A stretch of 64,000 bases of DNA from the NCBI RefSeq assembly GCF_003058055.1, contig NZ_QBTZ01000001.1:1118501-1182500 (forward strand). Reading direction: 5' to 3'. Shown piece after piece: positions 17,766 to 26,648 of the stretch. A program made the position numbers and the translations under genes. Each line of letters opens with the position of its first letter. Position 1 is the first letter of the stretch. The stretch is from Acidovorax sp. 107 (GTDB taxonomy: Bacteria; Pseudomonadota; Gammaproteobacteria; Burkholderiales; Burkholderiaceae_C). The notes beneath the pieces were generated by a model that was not told where the DNA came from, searched no databases, and saw only the letters and a list, made by a program, of their open reading frames with translations.

Positions 17766-18971
17766 ATGGATTCCATTGCTTCCCCCGCCGCACTGCAAGG
17801 CGTGCGTGTCATCGAAATGGGCCAGCTCATTGCCGGGCCGTTCTGCGGCAAGACGCTGGGCGAGTTTGGCGCCGACGTGATCAAGATCGAAGCCCCCGAA
17901 ACGGGCGACCCCCTGCGCAACTGGCGCCTGATCAAGGAAGGCACTTCCGTCTGGTGGCAGGTGCAGTCGCGCAACAAGCGCTCGGTGGCGCTGGACCTGC
18001 GCCAGAAGGAAGGCCAGGACATCGCCCGCCAGCTGATTGCCGAGGCCGATGTGCTGGTCGAGAACTTCCGCCCCGGCACGCTGGAAGGCTGGGGCATGTC
18101 GCCTGAGGAGTTGCACCAACTCAACCCCGGCCTGGTGATGCTGCGCATTTCCGGCTACGGCCAGACGGGCCCCTACCGCGACCTGCCAGGCTTTGGCGCC
18201 ATTGGCGAGGCCATGGGCGGCCTGCGCCACCTGACCGGCGAGCCCGGCCGCGTGCCGGTGCGTGTGGGCGTGTCGATTGGCGACACGCTGGCGGCGCTGC
18301 ACGGCACCATCGGCGTGCTCACGGCGCTGTACCACCGCAAGGTCAACGGTGGCAAAGGCCAGGTGATTGACGTGGCGCTGCACGAGGCGGTGTTCAATGT
18401 GATGGAAAGCCTGATCCCCGAATACAGCGCCTTTGGCGCGGTGCGTGAGGCCGCAGGCAGTGCGCTGCCGGGCATTGCCCCCAGCAACGCCTACCCCTGC
18501 ACGGACGGCTGGGTGCTGGTGGCAGGCAATGGCGACAGCATTTTCAAGCGGCTGATGGATGCGATTGGCCGGCCTGACCTGGGTGCTGCGCCGGACCTGG
18601 CCAACAACACCGGCCGCGTGGCCCGCGTGGAAGAGATCGATGCGGCGATTGGTGCCTGGAGCGCGCAGCGCACCGTGCAGCAGGTGCTGGATGCATTGGG
18701 CGCCGCCCGCGTGCCCGCTGGCAAGGTCTACACCGCCAAGGATATTGCCGAAGACCCGCACTACCGTGCCCGCGACATGCTGCTGACCCAGCAGACGCGT
18801 GACGGCTACAGCGTGGAGGTGCCGGGCATCGTGCCCAAACTCTCGGCCACGCCGGGCACCATCCGCAGCAGCGCGCCGCACCTGGGTGACGACACCGATG
18901 CGGTGCTGGCAGAAATGGGGCTCAATGCCGAGCAGATTGCGTTGCTGCGCAGCAAAGGAGTGGTGCAATGA
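17766..18971 (+). CDS. CaiB/BaiF (family III) CoA-transferase
   Basis: A 401-aa enzyme of the formyl-CoA/succinyl-CoA transferase family, moving CoA between carboxylic acids. Seen are GVRVIEMGQLIAGPFCGK, KIEAPETGDPLRNW, LVENFRPGTLEGWG and RISGYGQTGPYRDLPGF. At the position where I expect the catalytic aspartate (PGFD in relatives) this protein has Gly144 (PGFGAIGEAMGG), so the mechanism or subfamily may differ. A good ribosome site (ggagac) precedes the ATG. The downstream lyase gene overlaps it by four bases, which suggests the CoA ester formed is cleaved by that lyase. Confidence 0.88.
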   Translation: MDSIASPAALQGVRVIEMGQLIAGPFCGKTLGEFGADVIKIEAPETGDPLRNWRLIKEGTSVWWQVQSRNKRSVALDLRQKEGQDIARQLIAEADVLVENFRPGTLEGWGMSPEELHQLNPGLVMLRISGYGQTGPYRDLPGFGAIGEAMGGLRHLTGEPGRVPVRVGVSIGDTLAALHGTIGVLTALYHRKVNGGKGQVIDVALHEAVFNVMESLIPEYSAFGAVREAAGSALPGIAPSNAYPCTDGWVLVAGNGDSIFKRLMDAIGRPDLGAAPDLANNTGRVARVEEIDAAIGAWSAQRTVQQVLDALGAARVPAGKVYTAKDIAEDPHYRARDMLLTQQTRDGYSVEVPGIVPKLSATPGTIRSSAPHLGDDTDAVLAEMGLNAEQIALLRSKGVVQ

Positions 18972-19948
18972 ACGTACCCAGCACCGTTTGGCAAGGCGCA
19001 GGCCGCCGCATCCACATGCAGGAAGTGGGCCTGCGCGACGGACTGCAGATGGAGAAGACCTTTGTTTCCACCGAAGACAAGATCGCGCTGTGCAATGCGC
19101 TGTCGGCGGCAGGGCTGTCCAAGATCGAAGTGACCTCATTCACATCGCCCACCGCCATCCCCGCGCTGAAAGACGCCGAGATCGTGATGCGCGAGATCAC
19201 GCGCCGCCCTGGCACGGTCTACACGGCGCTGGTGCCCAACTTGCGCGGGGCAGAGCGTGCCATCGAGTCGCGCACGGACGAGCTGAACCTGGTCATGTCC
19301 GTCAGTGCCACCCATAACCTGGCCAACCTGCGCATGACGCAGGAGCAGTCGTTTGCGGCACTGGCGCAGGTGGTGGCCCTGGCGCAGGGCGCCAACGTGG
19401 CAGTGAACGTGTCGCTGTCGTGCGTGTTCGGCTGCCCCATGGAAGGCGATGTACCCGAGGCCAATGTGTTTGGCTGGGTGCAGCGTTTTGTGGACCTGGG
19501 CGTGCGCGGCATCACGCTGTGCGACACCACGGGCATGGCCTACCCCACGCAGGTGCACCAGCTCACGGCGGCAGCCCGCGCGCGCTGGCCGGGGGTGGAG
19601 TTCACCCTGCATTTCCACAACACGCGGGGCATGGGGCTGGCCAATGTGCTGGCGGCCATCGACGGGGGTGCTGACCGGTTCGATGCGTCGCTGGGTGGCC
19701 TGGGCGGTTGCCCCTACGCGCCGGGCGCCAGCGGCAATGTGTGCAGCGAAGAGATCGTGCACGCGCTGGCGCTGATGGGTTATGACACGGGCGTGGACCT
19801 GGCCCGGTTGGTGGCCGCCGCGCAGCAGTTGCCTGCGCTCATCGGCCACGACATTCCGAGCCAGATCGCCAAGGCGGGGCCGCGCTTGACGCTGCACCCG
19901 GTGCCTGCCGATTTCGATGCCATCCGCGAAAGAGCGCTGTCCCGCTGA
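18968..19948 (+). CDS. Hydroxymethylglutaryl-CoA lyase-like enzyme
   Basis: A 326-aa TIM-barrel DRE-metallolyase. Present are QEVGLRDGLQMEK (catalytic Arg-Asp), SCVFGCPMEG, CDTTGMAYP, metal-ligand HFHNTRGMGL and the glycine loop GGLGGCPYAPGASGNVCSEE with its catalytic cysteine. It fits HMG-CoA lyase. Coupling to a CoA-transferase instead of a leucine pathway suggests it may cleave another 3-hydroxyacyl-CoA, such as a citramalyl- or methylglutaryl-type thioester. That substrate is inference. Confidence 0.88.
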   Translation: MNVPSTVWQGAGRRIHMQEVGLRDGLQMEKTFVSTEDKIALCNALSAAGLSKIEVTSFTSPTAIPALKDAEIVMREITRRPGTVYTALVPNLRGAERAIESRTDELNLVMSVSATHNLANLRMTQEQSFAALAQVVALAQGANVAVNVSLSCVFGCPMEGDVPEANVFGWVQRFVDLGVRGITLCDTTGMAYPTQVHQLTAAARARWPGVEFTLHFHNTRGMGLANVLAAIDGGADRFDASLGGLGGCPYAPGASGNVCSEEIVHALALMGYDTGVDLARLVAAAQQLPALIGHDIPSQIAKAGPRLTLHPVPADFDAIRERALSR

Positions 19949-19993
19949 AAGCGGGCGCGCCTGCATCCCCCATCACCACAGGAGACAAAAACC

Positions 19994-20974
19994 ATGAGCT
20001 TCCCCGCCCCACTGTCACGCCGCCTCTTCACCGCTGCCGTGTTGTGCTCTGCCGCCTTCGCGGCGGGCGCGCAGGACAAATACCCGTCCAAACCCATCAC
20101 CGTGGTCGTGCCCCAGGCTGCGGGCGGTGCCAACGACGCTATTGCGCGTGTGGTGGCGCAAAAGCTCGGCGAGCAACTGGGCCAGAGCGTGATCGTGGAA
20201 AACCGCCCTGGAGCCGGCGGCACGCTGGCCACGGGCACCACCGCCCGCGCGCGCAACGATGGTTATACCCTGCTGCTGACGGCCGACAGTGCCCATGTGA
20301 TTGGCCCTGCGCTTTACAAGAACCCTGGCTTTGATCCCGTCAAGGACTTCACGCCGGTGGCGCCTGTGGCCACGGCGGGGTATGTGCTGGTTGCGCATCC
20401 GTCCTTCCCGGGCAACACAGTGGCGGACCTGGTGTCGCTGGCCAAGGCCAGCCCCGGCAAGTATTCGATTGCCTCTGCGGGCAATGGCACGCTGAACCAT
20501 CTGATTGGCGAAATGCTGCAAAAAGCCGCAGGCATCCAGCTGCAGCACATTCCCTACAAGGGCTCGGCCGCAGCTGCCACCGACGTGGTAGGCGGTCAGG
20601 TGCCGCTGTCGGTGCAAAGCCTGCCGTCGGCCATTGCGTTCATTAAGGCCGGCAAGCTCAAGGTGCTGGGCGTGGTCAATGAAAAGCGCGTGGCGGCTCT
20701 GCCCGACGCTCCCACCATTGGCGAGACGATCAAGGGCTTTGGCCAGGCGCCCTGGTATGCGCTGTTTGCTCCGGCGGGCACACCCGCGCCCATCGTCGCG
20801 CAACTGCAGGCCGAGGTGGCCCGCGCGCTGGAGCACAAGGATGTGGTCGAGAAACTGGCCACTGTGGGCTGCGAGCCCTTCAAGGGCACGGCAGCGCAAC
20901 TGGCGGCGCTGGTGCAGTCCGACCTGCCCAAGTGGAGCCGCGTGGTCAAGGACACGGGCGCCACGGTGGATTGA
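19994..20974 (+). CDS. Bug-family (TctC-like) periplasmic solute-binding protein
   Basis: A 326-aa exported receptor. The signal peptide ends AAFAAGAQ, followed by YPSKPITVVVPQAAGGANDAIAR, ENRPGAGGTLATG and IPYKGSAAAATDVVGGQV. The ribosome site is aggaga. It is third in the operon after the lyase. The ligand is probably the carboxylic acid degraded by the two upstream enzymes. No TctA/TctB partner is present. Confidence 0.92.
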   Translation: MSFPAPLSRRLFTAAVLCSAAFAAGAQDKYPSKPITVVVPQAAGGANDAIARVVAQKLGEQLGQSVIVENRPGAGGTLATGTTARARNDGYTLLLTADSAHVIGPALYKNPGFDPVKDFTPVAPVATAGYVLVAHPSFPGNTVADLVSLAKASPGKYSIASAGNGTLNHLIGEMLQKAAGIQLQHIPYKGSAAAATDVVGGQVPLSVQSLPSAIAFIKAGKLKVLGVVNEKRVAALPDAPTIGETIKGFGQAPWYALFAPAGTPAPIVAQLQAEVARALEHKDVVEKLATVGCEPFKGTAAQLAALVQSDLPKWSRVVKDTGATVD

Positions 20975-21053
20975 GCCGTGCGCCGCTGTCTGCCCCTGCT
21001 GCCTTTTTGACATTCAGACTTTTCACAACAACGACAACGGAGATATCGCTTTC

Positions 21054-22034
21054 ATGAAAACCACCCGCAAGCAGTTCACCACCCTGGCCCTGGCCGCACT
21101 GGCCACGGGCTTCATCGGCCACGCAGCTGCGCAGGGCGCCTACCCCACCAAGAACGTCACCATGGTGGTGCCCACCGCCGCCGGCGGCACCACCGACCTG
21201 TCGGCCCGCATGTTGGCGCAGGCCCTGGCGCCGGTGCTGGGCCAGTCGGTCATCGTGGACAACAAGGGCGGTGGCAATGGCAACATTGCGGCCAGTGCGG
21301 TCAAGCGGGCCGAGGCTGATGGGTACACGCTGCTGATGCAGTACTCGGGCTACCACGTCATCTCGCCCCACATCACCAAACAGAAGCAATGGGAGCAGAG
21401 CGACTTCCAGCCCGTGGCCAATGTGATCTCGGCGCCGCAGATCATCGTGGTGCGGGCCGACCTGCCGGTGAAGACGCTGCCCGAGTTAATTGCCTACGCC
21501 AAGGCCAACCCCGGCAAGCTCAACTACGCCTCGTCAGGCAACGGCTCGCTGCAGCATGTGACGGGTGCCATGCTGGAGCAGCAGGGTGCCATCAAGATGG
21601 TCCATGTGCCCTACAAGGGCACAGGCCCCGCGCTGCAGGACCTGCTGGGCGGCCAGGTGGACCTGACCTTTGGCACCGCGCCGCCCTTCATGCCCCACAT
21701 CGCCAGCGGCAAGCTGCGTGTGCTGGCCGTGACGGGCAAGCAGCGCCTGCCCAGCCTGCCCGATGTGCCCACCACCGCTGAGGCGGGCTACCCCAAGGTC
21801 GATGCCACCTCGTGGTTTGCGGTGTTTGCCCCGGCCGGCGTGCCCAAGGCCGTGGTGGACAAGCTCACGGCCGATATCCGCACCGTGGTGCAGAACGCGG
21901 CCTTCCAGCAGAAGGCGCAGGAGCAGGGCGCCACGGCCGACTACCAGACCCCGGCACAACTGGGCGATAAGGTGAAGGCGGATCTGGCCAACTGGGCGCA
22001 GGTGGTGAAGACCTCGAAGATCGAGGCGGAGTGA
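21054..22034 (+). CDS. Bug-family (TctC-like) periplasmic solute-binding protein
   Basis: A second 326-aa Bug receptor directly after the previous one. The start MKTTRKQFTTLALAALATGF provides the signal peptide, cleaved near AAAQG. Family marks are YPTKNVTMVVPTAAGGTTDLSAR, DNKGGGNGNIAASAVKRAEADGYTLL and VPYKGTGPALQDLLGGQVDLTF. The open frame extends 420 bases upstream into its neighbour, but only this ATG gives a signal peptide. Tandem paralogous receptors may bind related ligands or enantiomers. Confidence 0.92.
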   Translation: MKTTRKQFTTLALAALATGFIGHAAAQGAYPTKNVTMVVPTAAGGTTDLSARMLAQALAPVLGQSVIVDNKGGGNGNIAASAVKRAEADGYTLLMQYSGYHVISPHITKQKQWEQSDFQPVANVISAPQIIVVRADLPVKTLPELIAYAKANPGKLNYASSGNGSLQHVTGAMLEQQGAIKMVHVPYKGTGPALQDLLGGQVDLTFGTAPPFMPHIASGKLRVLAVTGKQRLPSLPDVPTTAEAGYPKVDATSWFAVFAPAGVPKAVVDKLTADIRTVVQNAAFQQKAQEQGATADYQTPAQLGDKVKADLANWAQVVKTSKIEAE

Positions 22035-22048
22035 CCGAGGGGCGGTGT

Positions 22049-22110
22049 TTTTGATCAAAATGGCTGCCAGCGCTAGTTGAATAAGCGCTGGCAGCTATTT
22101 ATTTGATAGT
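22049..22110 (-). repeat. Dispersed palindromic repeat, copy 5
   Basis: The best conserved copy. The minus strand gives ctatcaaataaatagctgcc, agcgcttattcaactagcgc and tggcagccattttgatc. The arms gctgccagcgct and agcgctggcagc are a perfect 12-bp inverted repeat around tattcaact. It lies between the last Bug gene and uvrC. Confidence 0.8.
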
Positions 22111-22148
22111 GAATGGGGCAGGCCGCGCCCGAGGCCACAATACGCGCC

Positions 22149-24146
22149 ATGTCCCATTCCGAAGAACTCCTCGCGCAGGTGGCTGCGCTGCCTGCGCTGC
22201 CGGGCGTGTACCGCTATTTCGACGCGCAGGATGCGCTGCTGTACGTGGGCAAGGCGCTCAACCTCAAGCGCCGGGTGTCCAGCTACTTCCAGAAGAACCA
22301 TGGCGGCACCCGCATCGGCCACATGGTCAGCAAGATCGTGCGCATGGAGACCACGGTGGTGCGCTCCGAGGCCGAGGCATTGCTGCTAGAGAACAACCTC
22401 ATCAAGACGTTGAACCCCAAGTTCAACATCCTGTTCCGCGACGACAAGAGCTACCCCTATCTGAAGATCACCGGCACGCCGGGCGCGCACACACGGGGCG
22501 ATGCGCCGGGGCAGGTGTTTCCGCGCATGGCTTACTACCGGGGCGCGGTCGATAAAAAGCACCGCTACTTCGGTCCATACCCCAGCGCCTGGGCCGTCAA
22601 GGAAACCATCCAGTTGCTGCAAAAGGTCTTCCGGCTGCGCACCTGCGAAGACACGGTGTTTGCCAATCGCACACGGCCCTGTCTGCTGTACCAGATCAAG
22701 CGCTGCACCGGGCCCTGCGTGGACCTGATTTCGCCCGAGGCCTATGCCGCTGACGTGTCGCACGCCGAGGCGCTGCTGCGCGGCGAAACGCAGGAGCTGC
22801 TGCAGGCGCTGGAGGTGCGCATGATGGCGCATTCGGACAAGCTCGAATTTGAGCAGGCGGCCGAGGTGCGCAACCAGATCCAGGCGCTGTCGCGCGTGCT
22901 GCACCAGCAGTCCATCGAGACGGTGGATGACAAGGATGTGGACATCCTGGCTGTGCGTGTGCAAGGCGGCCGCGCCTGCGTGAACCTGGCCATGGTGCGC
23001 GGTGGCCGCCACCTGGGCGACCGGCCGTACTTTCCGGTGCACGTCGAAGATGCGGCGGCGGTGTTTGAGGAAGAGGGTGGCGATGGCGCAGACGAGGCGG
23101 TGGCCACCCCGTCTCGCCCCGCGCGCCCGGTGGAGGCGCTGGTACTCGAAGCCTTCATCGCCCAGCACTACATTGGCGTGCCCGTGCCGCCGTTGCTGGT
23201 GACCAGCGTGCCCGTGGACAAAGCATTGCTCGACGCGCTGACCGAACAAAGTGGCCTGCGTGTGAACGCCATCCACCAGCCCCGCGAACAGCGCCGTGCC
23301 TGGCTCGACATGGCGCAGAAGAACGCTGACCTGCAACTGGCGCGGCTGCTGGCCGAAGAAGGCTCGCAGCAGGCCCGCACGCGGGCGCTGGCCGAGGCGC
23401 TGGATTTGCCGCCCGAAGACCTGGAGCAGCTCACCATCGAGTGTTTCGACATCTCGCACACGGCGGGCGAATCCACCCAGGCGTCGTGTGTGGTGTTCCA
23501 TCACCACAAGATGCAGAGCAGCGAATACCGCCGCTACAAGATCGAGGGTATCACCGGCGGCGATGACTACGCCGCCATGCGCCAGGTGCTCACACGCCGC
23601 TACAGCAAAGTGGTGGAGGCGCAGCGTGAGGAGGGGGGCATCGACTTTGCCGCACCCGACGCGGAAGCAGGCGCGTCCACCCGCAAAGGGGTTGCCCGCC
23701 TGCCCGACCTGGTGCTCATCGACGGCGGCAAGGGCCAGGTGGGCGTGGCGCGCGAGGTGTTCACCGCGCTGGGGCTGGACCTGACCCGCATCGTGGGGGT
23801 GGAGAAGGGCGAAGGCCGCAAGGTGGGCCTGGAAGAACTGGTGTTTGCCGATGGCCGTGAGAAGGTGTACCTGGGCAAGGACTCTGCGGCACTGATGCTG
23901 GTGGCGCAGATCCGCGACGAGGCGCACCGCTTTGCCATCACGGGCATGCGCGCGGCACGCGCCAAGGTGCGTGTGGGCGGCGGGCAGCTCGAAGAAATTG
24001 CGGGGGTGGGCCCCAAGAAGCGCGCGCGGTTGCTGCAACGTTTTGGCGGGGTGCGGGGGGTGGCGTCCGCGAGTGTGGAAGACCTGGCCACCGTGGATGG
24101 CATCTCGCGTGAGTTGGCAGAAGAAATTTACAAGGCCTTGAGATAA
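22149..24146 (+). CDS. uvrC: Excinuclease ABC subunit C
   Basis: A 665-aa nucleotide excision repair endonuclease making both incisions. It has a GIY-YIG domain ([25 protein letters not shown]), a cysteine-containing middle part ([16 protein letters not shown]), a UVR motif ([17 protein letters not shown]), an RNase-H-like C-terminal nuclease ([32 protein letters not shown]) and helix-hairpin-helix repeats at the end. The ATG at 22149 fits the domain; the frame extends a few codons further up. pgsA follows 45 bases later, the usual uvrC-pgsA order in proteobacteria. Confidence 0.97.
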   Translation: MSHSEELLAQVAALPALPGVYRYFDAQDALLYVGKALNLKRRVSSYFQKNHGGTRIGHMVSKIVRMETTVVRSEAEALLLENNLIKTLNPKFNILFRDDKSYPYLKITGTPGAHTRGDAPGQVFPRMAYYRGAVDKKHRYFGPYPSAWAVKETIQLLQKVFRLRTCEDTVFANRTRPCLLYQIKRCTGPCVDLISPEAYAADVSHAEALLRGETQELLQALEVRMMAHSDKLEFEQAAEVRNQIQALSRVLHQQSIETVDDKDVDILAVRVQGGRACVNLAMVRGGRHLGDRPYFPVHVEDAAAVFEEEGGDGADEAVATPSRPARPVEALVLEAFIAQHYIGVPVPPLLVTSVPVDKALLDALTEQSGLRVNAIHQPREQRRAWLDMAQKNADLQLARLLAEEGSQQARTRALAEALDLPPEDLEQLTIECFDISHTAGESTQASCVVFHHHKMQSSEYRRYKIEGITGGDDYAAMRQVLTRRYSKVVEAQREEGGIDFAAPDAEAGASTRKGVARLPDLVLIDGGKGQVGVAREVFTALGLDLTRIVGVEKGEGRKVGLEELVFADGREKVYLGKDSAALMLVAQIRDEAHRFAITGMRAARAKVRVGGGQLEEIAGVGPKKRARLLQRFGGVRGVASASVEDLATVDGISRELAEEIYKALR

Positions 24147-24191
24147 GCCCCATGTGCCGTTCCACGGCCGTGCCGTGACACAATCGCCGCC

Positions 24192-24758
24192 ATGTTCTGG
24201 ACTATCCCCACCTTGATGACCTGGACGCGCATCGTCGCGATACCTTTGATCGTGGGGGTGTTCTACGCGCCGCTGGACCCGGCCATGCGCAACCTCATTG
24301 CCACCGTGATGTTCGTGGTGTTTGCCGCCACCGATTGGCTGGATGGCTATCTGGCCCGCAAGCTCAACCAGACCTCGTCCTTCGGCGCCTTCCTCGACCC
24401 CGTGGCCGACAAGTTTCTGGTCTGTGCATCGCTGCTGGTGCTGGTGCACCTGCAGCGTGCCGATGTGTTTGTAGCGCTCATCATCATCGGCCGCGAGATT
24501 GCGATCTCGGCCCTGCGCGAGTGGATGGCGCAGATCGGCGCGAGCAAGAGCGTGGCCGTGCACATGATTGGCAAGGTCAAGACCACGGTGCAGATGCTGG
24601 CCATCCCCTTCCTGCTGTACGACGGACGCCTGTTTGGCGTGATCGATACCGGCGTGTGGGGCACCTGGCTCATCTGGGCCTCGGCCGTGCTCACCGTCTG
24701 GTCGATGGTGTACTACCTGCAGAAGGCGTTGCCCGAGATCCGGGCGCGCGTCAAATAG
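24192..24758 (+). CDS. pgsA: CDP-diacylglycerol-glycerol-3-phosphate 3-phosphatidyltransferase
   Basis: A 188-aa integral membrane enzyme making phosphatidylglycerol phosphate. The CDP-alcohol phosphotransferase signature is complete in ATDWLDGYLARKLNQTSSFG plus AFLDPVADK. Several hydrophobic helices are visible and the length is standard. It forms an operon with uvrC. Confidence 0.96.
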   Translation: MFWTIPTLMTWTRIVAIPLIVGVFYAPLDPAMRNLIATVMFVVFAATDWLDGYLARKLNQTSSFGAFLDPVADKFLVCASLLVLVHLQRADVFVALIIIGREIAISALREWMAQIGASKSVAVHMIGKVKTTVQMLAIPFLLYDGRLFGVIDTGVWGTWLIWASAVLTVWSMVYYLQKALPEIRARVK

Positions 24759-24768
24759 TTCTCAAGTC

Positions 24769-24816
24769 TTTGATGCCTAAGGCGCTTGATAGATCAGCGC
24801 AGGCAGCTATATTTTC
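24769..24816 (-). repeat. Dispersed palindromic repeat, copy 6
   Basis: The minus strand reads gaaaatatagctgcctgcgc, tgatctatcaagcgccttag and gcatcaaag. It ends only a dozen bases before the next start codon, so it forms most of that gene's 5' leader. Confidence 0.6.
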
Positions 24817-24828
24817 AGGAGCATCTGA

Positions 24829-25923
24829 ATGGCGAAGCATCGCATTGCAGTCATTGCCGGTGATGGCATTGGCAAAGAGGTCATGCCCGAGGGGCTGCGT
24901 GTGCTGGACGAGGCTGCGCGCAAGTTTGGCATTGACCTGCACTTCGACCACTTCGACTTTTCGAGCTGGGACTATTACGAAAAGCACGGCAAGATGCTGC
25001 CCGACAACTGGAAGGACCAGATCGGCGGCCACGAGGCGATTTACTTCGGCGCCGTGGGCTGGCCCGAAAAGATTGCCGACCATGTCTCGCTCTGGGGCTC
25101 GCTGCTGCTGTTCCGCCGCGAGTTCGACCAGTACATCAACTTGCGCCCCGCGCGCCTCATGCCCGGCGTGATTGCGCCTGTGGTGCGCCGCGACGGCAGC
25201 CCGCGCCTGCCCGGCGAGATCGACATGCTGATCGTGCGCGAGAACACCGAAGGCGAATACTCCAGCATCGGTGGTCGCATGTACGAAGGCACGCCGCGAG
25301 AGATCGTGATGCAGGAGACGGTGATGTCGCGCCATGGCGTGGATCGCGTGCTGAAGTTTGCGTTTGAACTGGCCCAGTCACGGCCCAAGAAGCACCTGAC
25401 CAGCGCCACCAAATCCAACGGCATCGCCATCACCATGCCCTACTGGGACGAGCGCGTGGCCGAGATGGCCAAGGCCTACCCCGATGTGAAGGTGGACAAG
25501 TTCCACATCGACATCCTCACAGCCCACTTCGTGCAGCGGCCCGACTTCTTCGATGTGGTGGTGGCCAGCAACCTGTTTGGTGACATCCTTTCGGATCTGG
25601 GCCCGGCTTGCACCGGCACCATCGGCATCGCGCCCAGCGCCAATCTGAACCCCACGCGCACCATGCCGTCGCTGTTTGAGCCGGTCCATGGCTCGGCGCC
25701 TGACATTGCAGGCAAGGGCATTGCCAACCCCATCGGGCAAATCTGGTGCGGCGCCATGATGCTGGACTTCCTGGGGTACCGCGCTGCGCACGATGCCATG
25801 CTGGCTGCGATTGAGGCCGTATTGCAACCCGGTAGTGGTGCTCCGCGCACCCCGGACTTGGGTGGCACGGGCACCACGCAGGAGGTGGGAAAAGCCATCG
25901 CGCAGGCGCTCGCGGCCCGTTGA
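24829..25923 (+). CDS. Tartrate dehydrogenase / D-malate dehydrogenase (decarboxylating)
   Basis: A 364-aa member of the isocitrate/isopropylmalate dehydrogenase superfamily, NAD- and divalent-metal-dependent. Seen are IAVIAGDGIGKEVMPEG, the LRPARLMPGV substrate region, REN-TEGEYSSIGG, the catalytic lysine region TSATKSNGI, and the metal/NAD part VVASNLFGDILSDLG and LFEPVHGSAPDIAGKGIANP. The long SLWGSLLLFRREFDQYINLRP segment fits the TtuC/DmlA group. Distinguishing tartrate from D-malate needs assay. The ribosome site aggagc lies at the edge of the repeat. Confidence 0.9.
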   Translation: MAKHRIAVIAGDGIGKEVMPEGLRVLDEAARKFGIDLHFDHFDFSSWDYYEKHGKMLPDNWKDQIGGHEAIYFGAVGWPEKIADHVSLWGSLLLFRREFDQYINLRPARLMPGVIAPVVRRDGSPRLPGEIDMLIVRENTEGEYSSIGGRMYEGTPREIVMQETVMSRHGVDRVLKFAFELAQSRPKKHLTSATKSNGIAITMPYWDERVAEMAKAYPDVKVDKFHIDILTAHFVQRPDFFDVVVASNLFGDILSDLGPACTGTIGIAPSANLNPTRTMPSLFEPVHGSAPDIAGKGIANPIGQIWCGAMMLDFLGYRAAHDAMLAAIEAVLQPGSGAPRTPDLGGTGTTQEVGKAIAQALAAR

Positions 25924-26060
25924 GTACGGCTGGCTGCGGGGTGTCAATACGGAATGCTGCCGATACGGCGTGTTTGAGACAAAAACCCCCGCCAAGCCCT
26001 GTCGCAGCGTGAAATACGACTAGAATTCAAAACAACGCTGACGCAAAACAGCGTGTTGTA

Positions 26061-26089
26061 TTGACACTCTGAAACTCGATGGCTTTAAT
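26061..26089 (+). promoter_or_regulatory. Predicted sigma-70 promoter of hupB
   Basis: ttgaca at 26061-26066 and tttaat at 26084-26089 with a 17-base spacer, near consensus. It is about 135 bases before the hupB ATG, giving a fairly long leader. The preceding gap from the dehydrogenase stop holds nothing else recognisable. Confidence 0.75.
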
Positions 26090-26224
26090 CTGATGCAGCA
26101 GCCACTGCTGTGTATGCCAGTCATTCCCCCGCCTGTTTTTCACCAGCCCACGGCTGTGCTTTCAGGCGTGTGAAGACCAGATATCCGCGAGACATTCCAT
26201 TAACTCTTTTCCGAGAGGCTTCTT

Positions 26225-26497
26225 GTGAACAAAACCGAATTGATCGAGCACATCGCTACCAACGCCGACATCTCCAAGGCCGCTGCTGCGCGTGCCCTGG
26301 AATCCACGATCGAGGCTGTCAAGAAGACTCTCAAGAAGGGCGGCACTGTGTCGCTGGTCGGTTTCGGTACCTTCGCTGTGGGCAAGCGTGCTGCCCGCAC
26401 CGGTCGCAATCCCCGCACTGGCGCTACGATTAAAATCAAAGCTGCTAAAGTTCCGAAGTTCCGTCCTGGCAAGGCATTGAAAGATGCCTTGAACTGA
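26225..26497 (+). CDS. hupB: DNA-binding protein HU
   Basis: A 90-aa nucleoid protein that bends DNA as a dimer. The whole HU fold is visible: [21 protein letters not shown] helices, the GFGTF strand turn, and the DNA-embracing arm [20 protein letters not shown]. The ribosome site gagaggc precedes the ATG. It is followed at once by tRNA-Val and ppiD, a layout like the hupB-ppiD order of enterobacteria. Confidence 0.97.
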   Translation: MNKTELIEHIATNADISKAAAARALESTIEAVKKTLKKGGTVSLVGFGTFAVGKRAARTGRNPRTGATIKIKAAKVPKFRPGKALKDALN

Positions 26498-26512
26498 GGA
26501 TCAGTTTAGGTG

Positions 26513-26588
26513 GGGTCCTTAGCTCAGTTGGTAGAGCGGCTCCTTTACACGGAGTAGGTCGGCGGTTCGAGACCGTCAGGACCCACCA
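26513..26588 (+). tRNA. tRNA-Val (anticodon UAC)
   Basis: A 76-base cloverleaf: acceptor GGGTCCT/AGGACCC, A-CCA encoded, anticodon loop TTTACAC giving TAC, T loop TTCGAGA. It starts 15 bases after the hupB stop, so it may be processed from the hupB transcript. Confidence 0.96.
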
Positions 26589-26597
26589 TCACCGAAC

Positions 26598-26629
26598 AAA
26601 GGCGAACGCAAGTTCGCCTTTTGTTTTTT
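26598..26629 (+). terminator. Hairpin terminator after tRNA-Val(UAC)
   Basis: aaaggcgaac, loop gcaa, gttcgccttttgtttttt. It ends about 20 bases before the ppiD start, so ppiD expression would depend on read-through or a promoter inside this region. Confidence 0.8.
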
Positions 26630-26648
26630 GCCTTCTGAAAGATCGACC

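Noticed and set aside
22386..24563. Long open frame antisense to uvrC and pgsA
   Set aside because: Same reasoning: it mirrors two conserved genes and has shadow-like composition.
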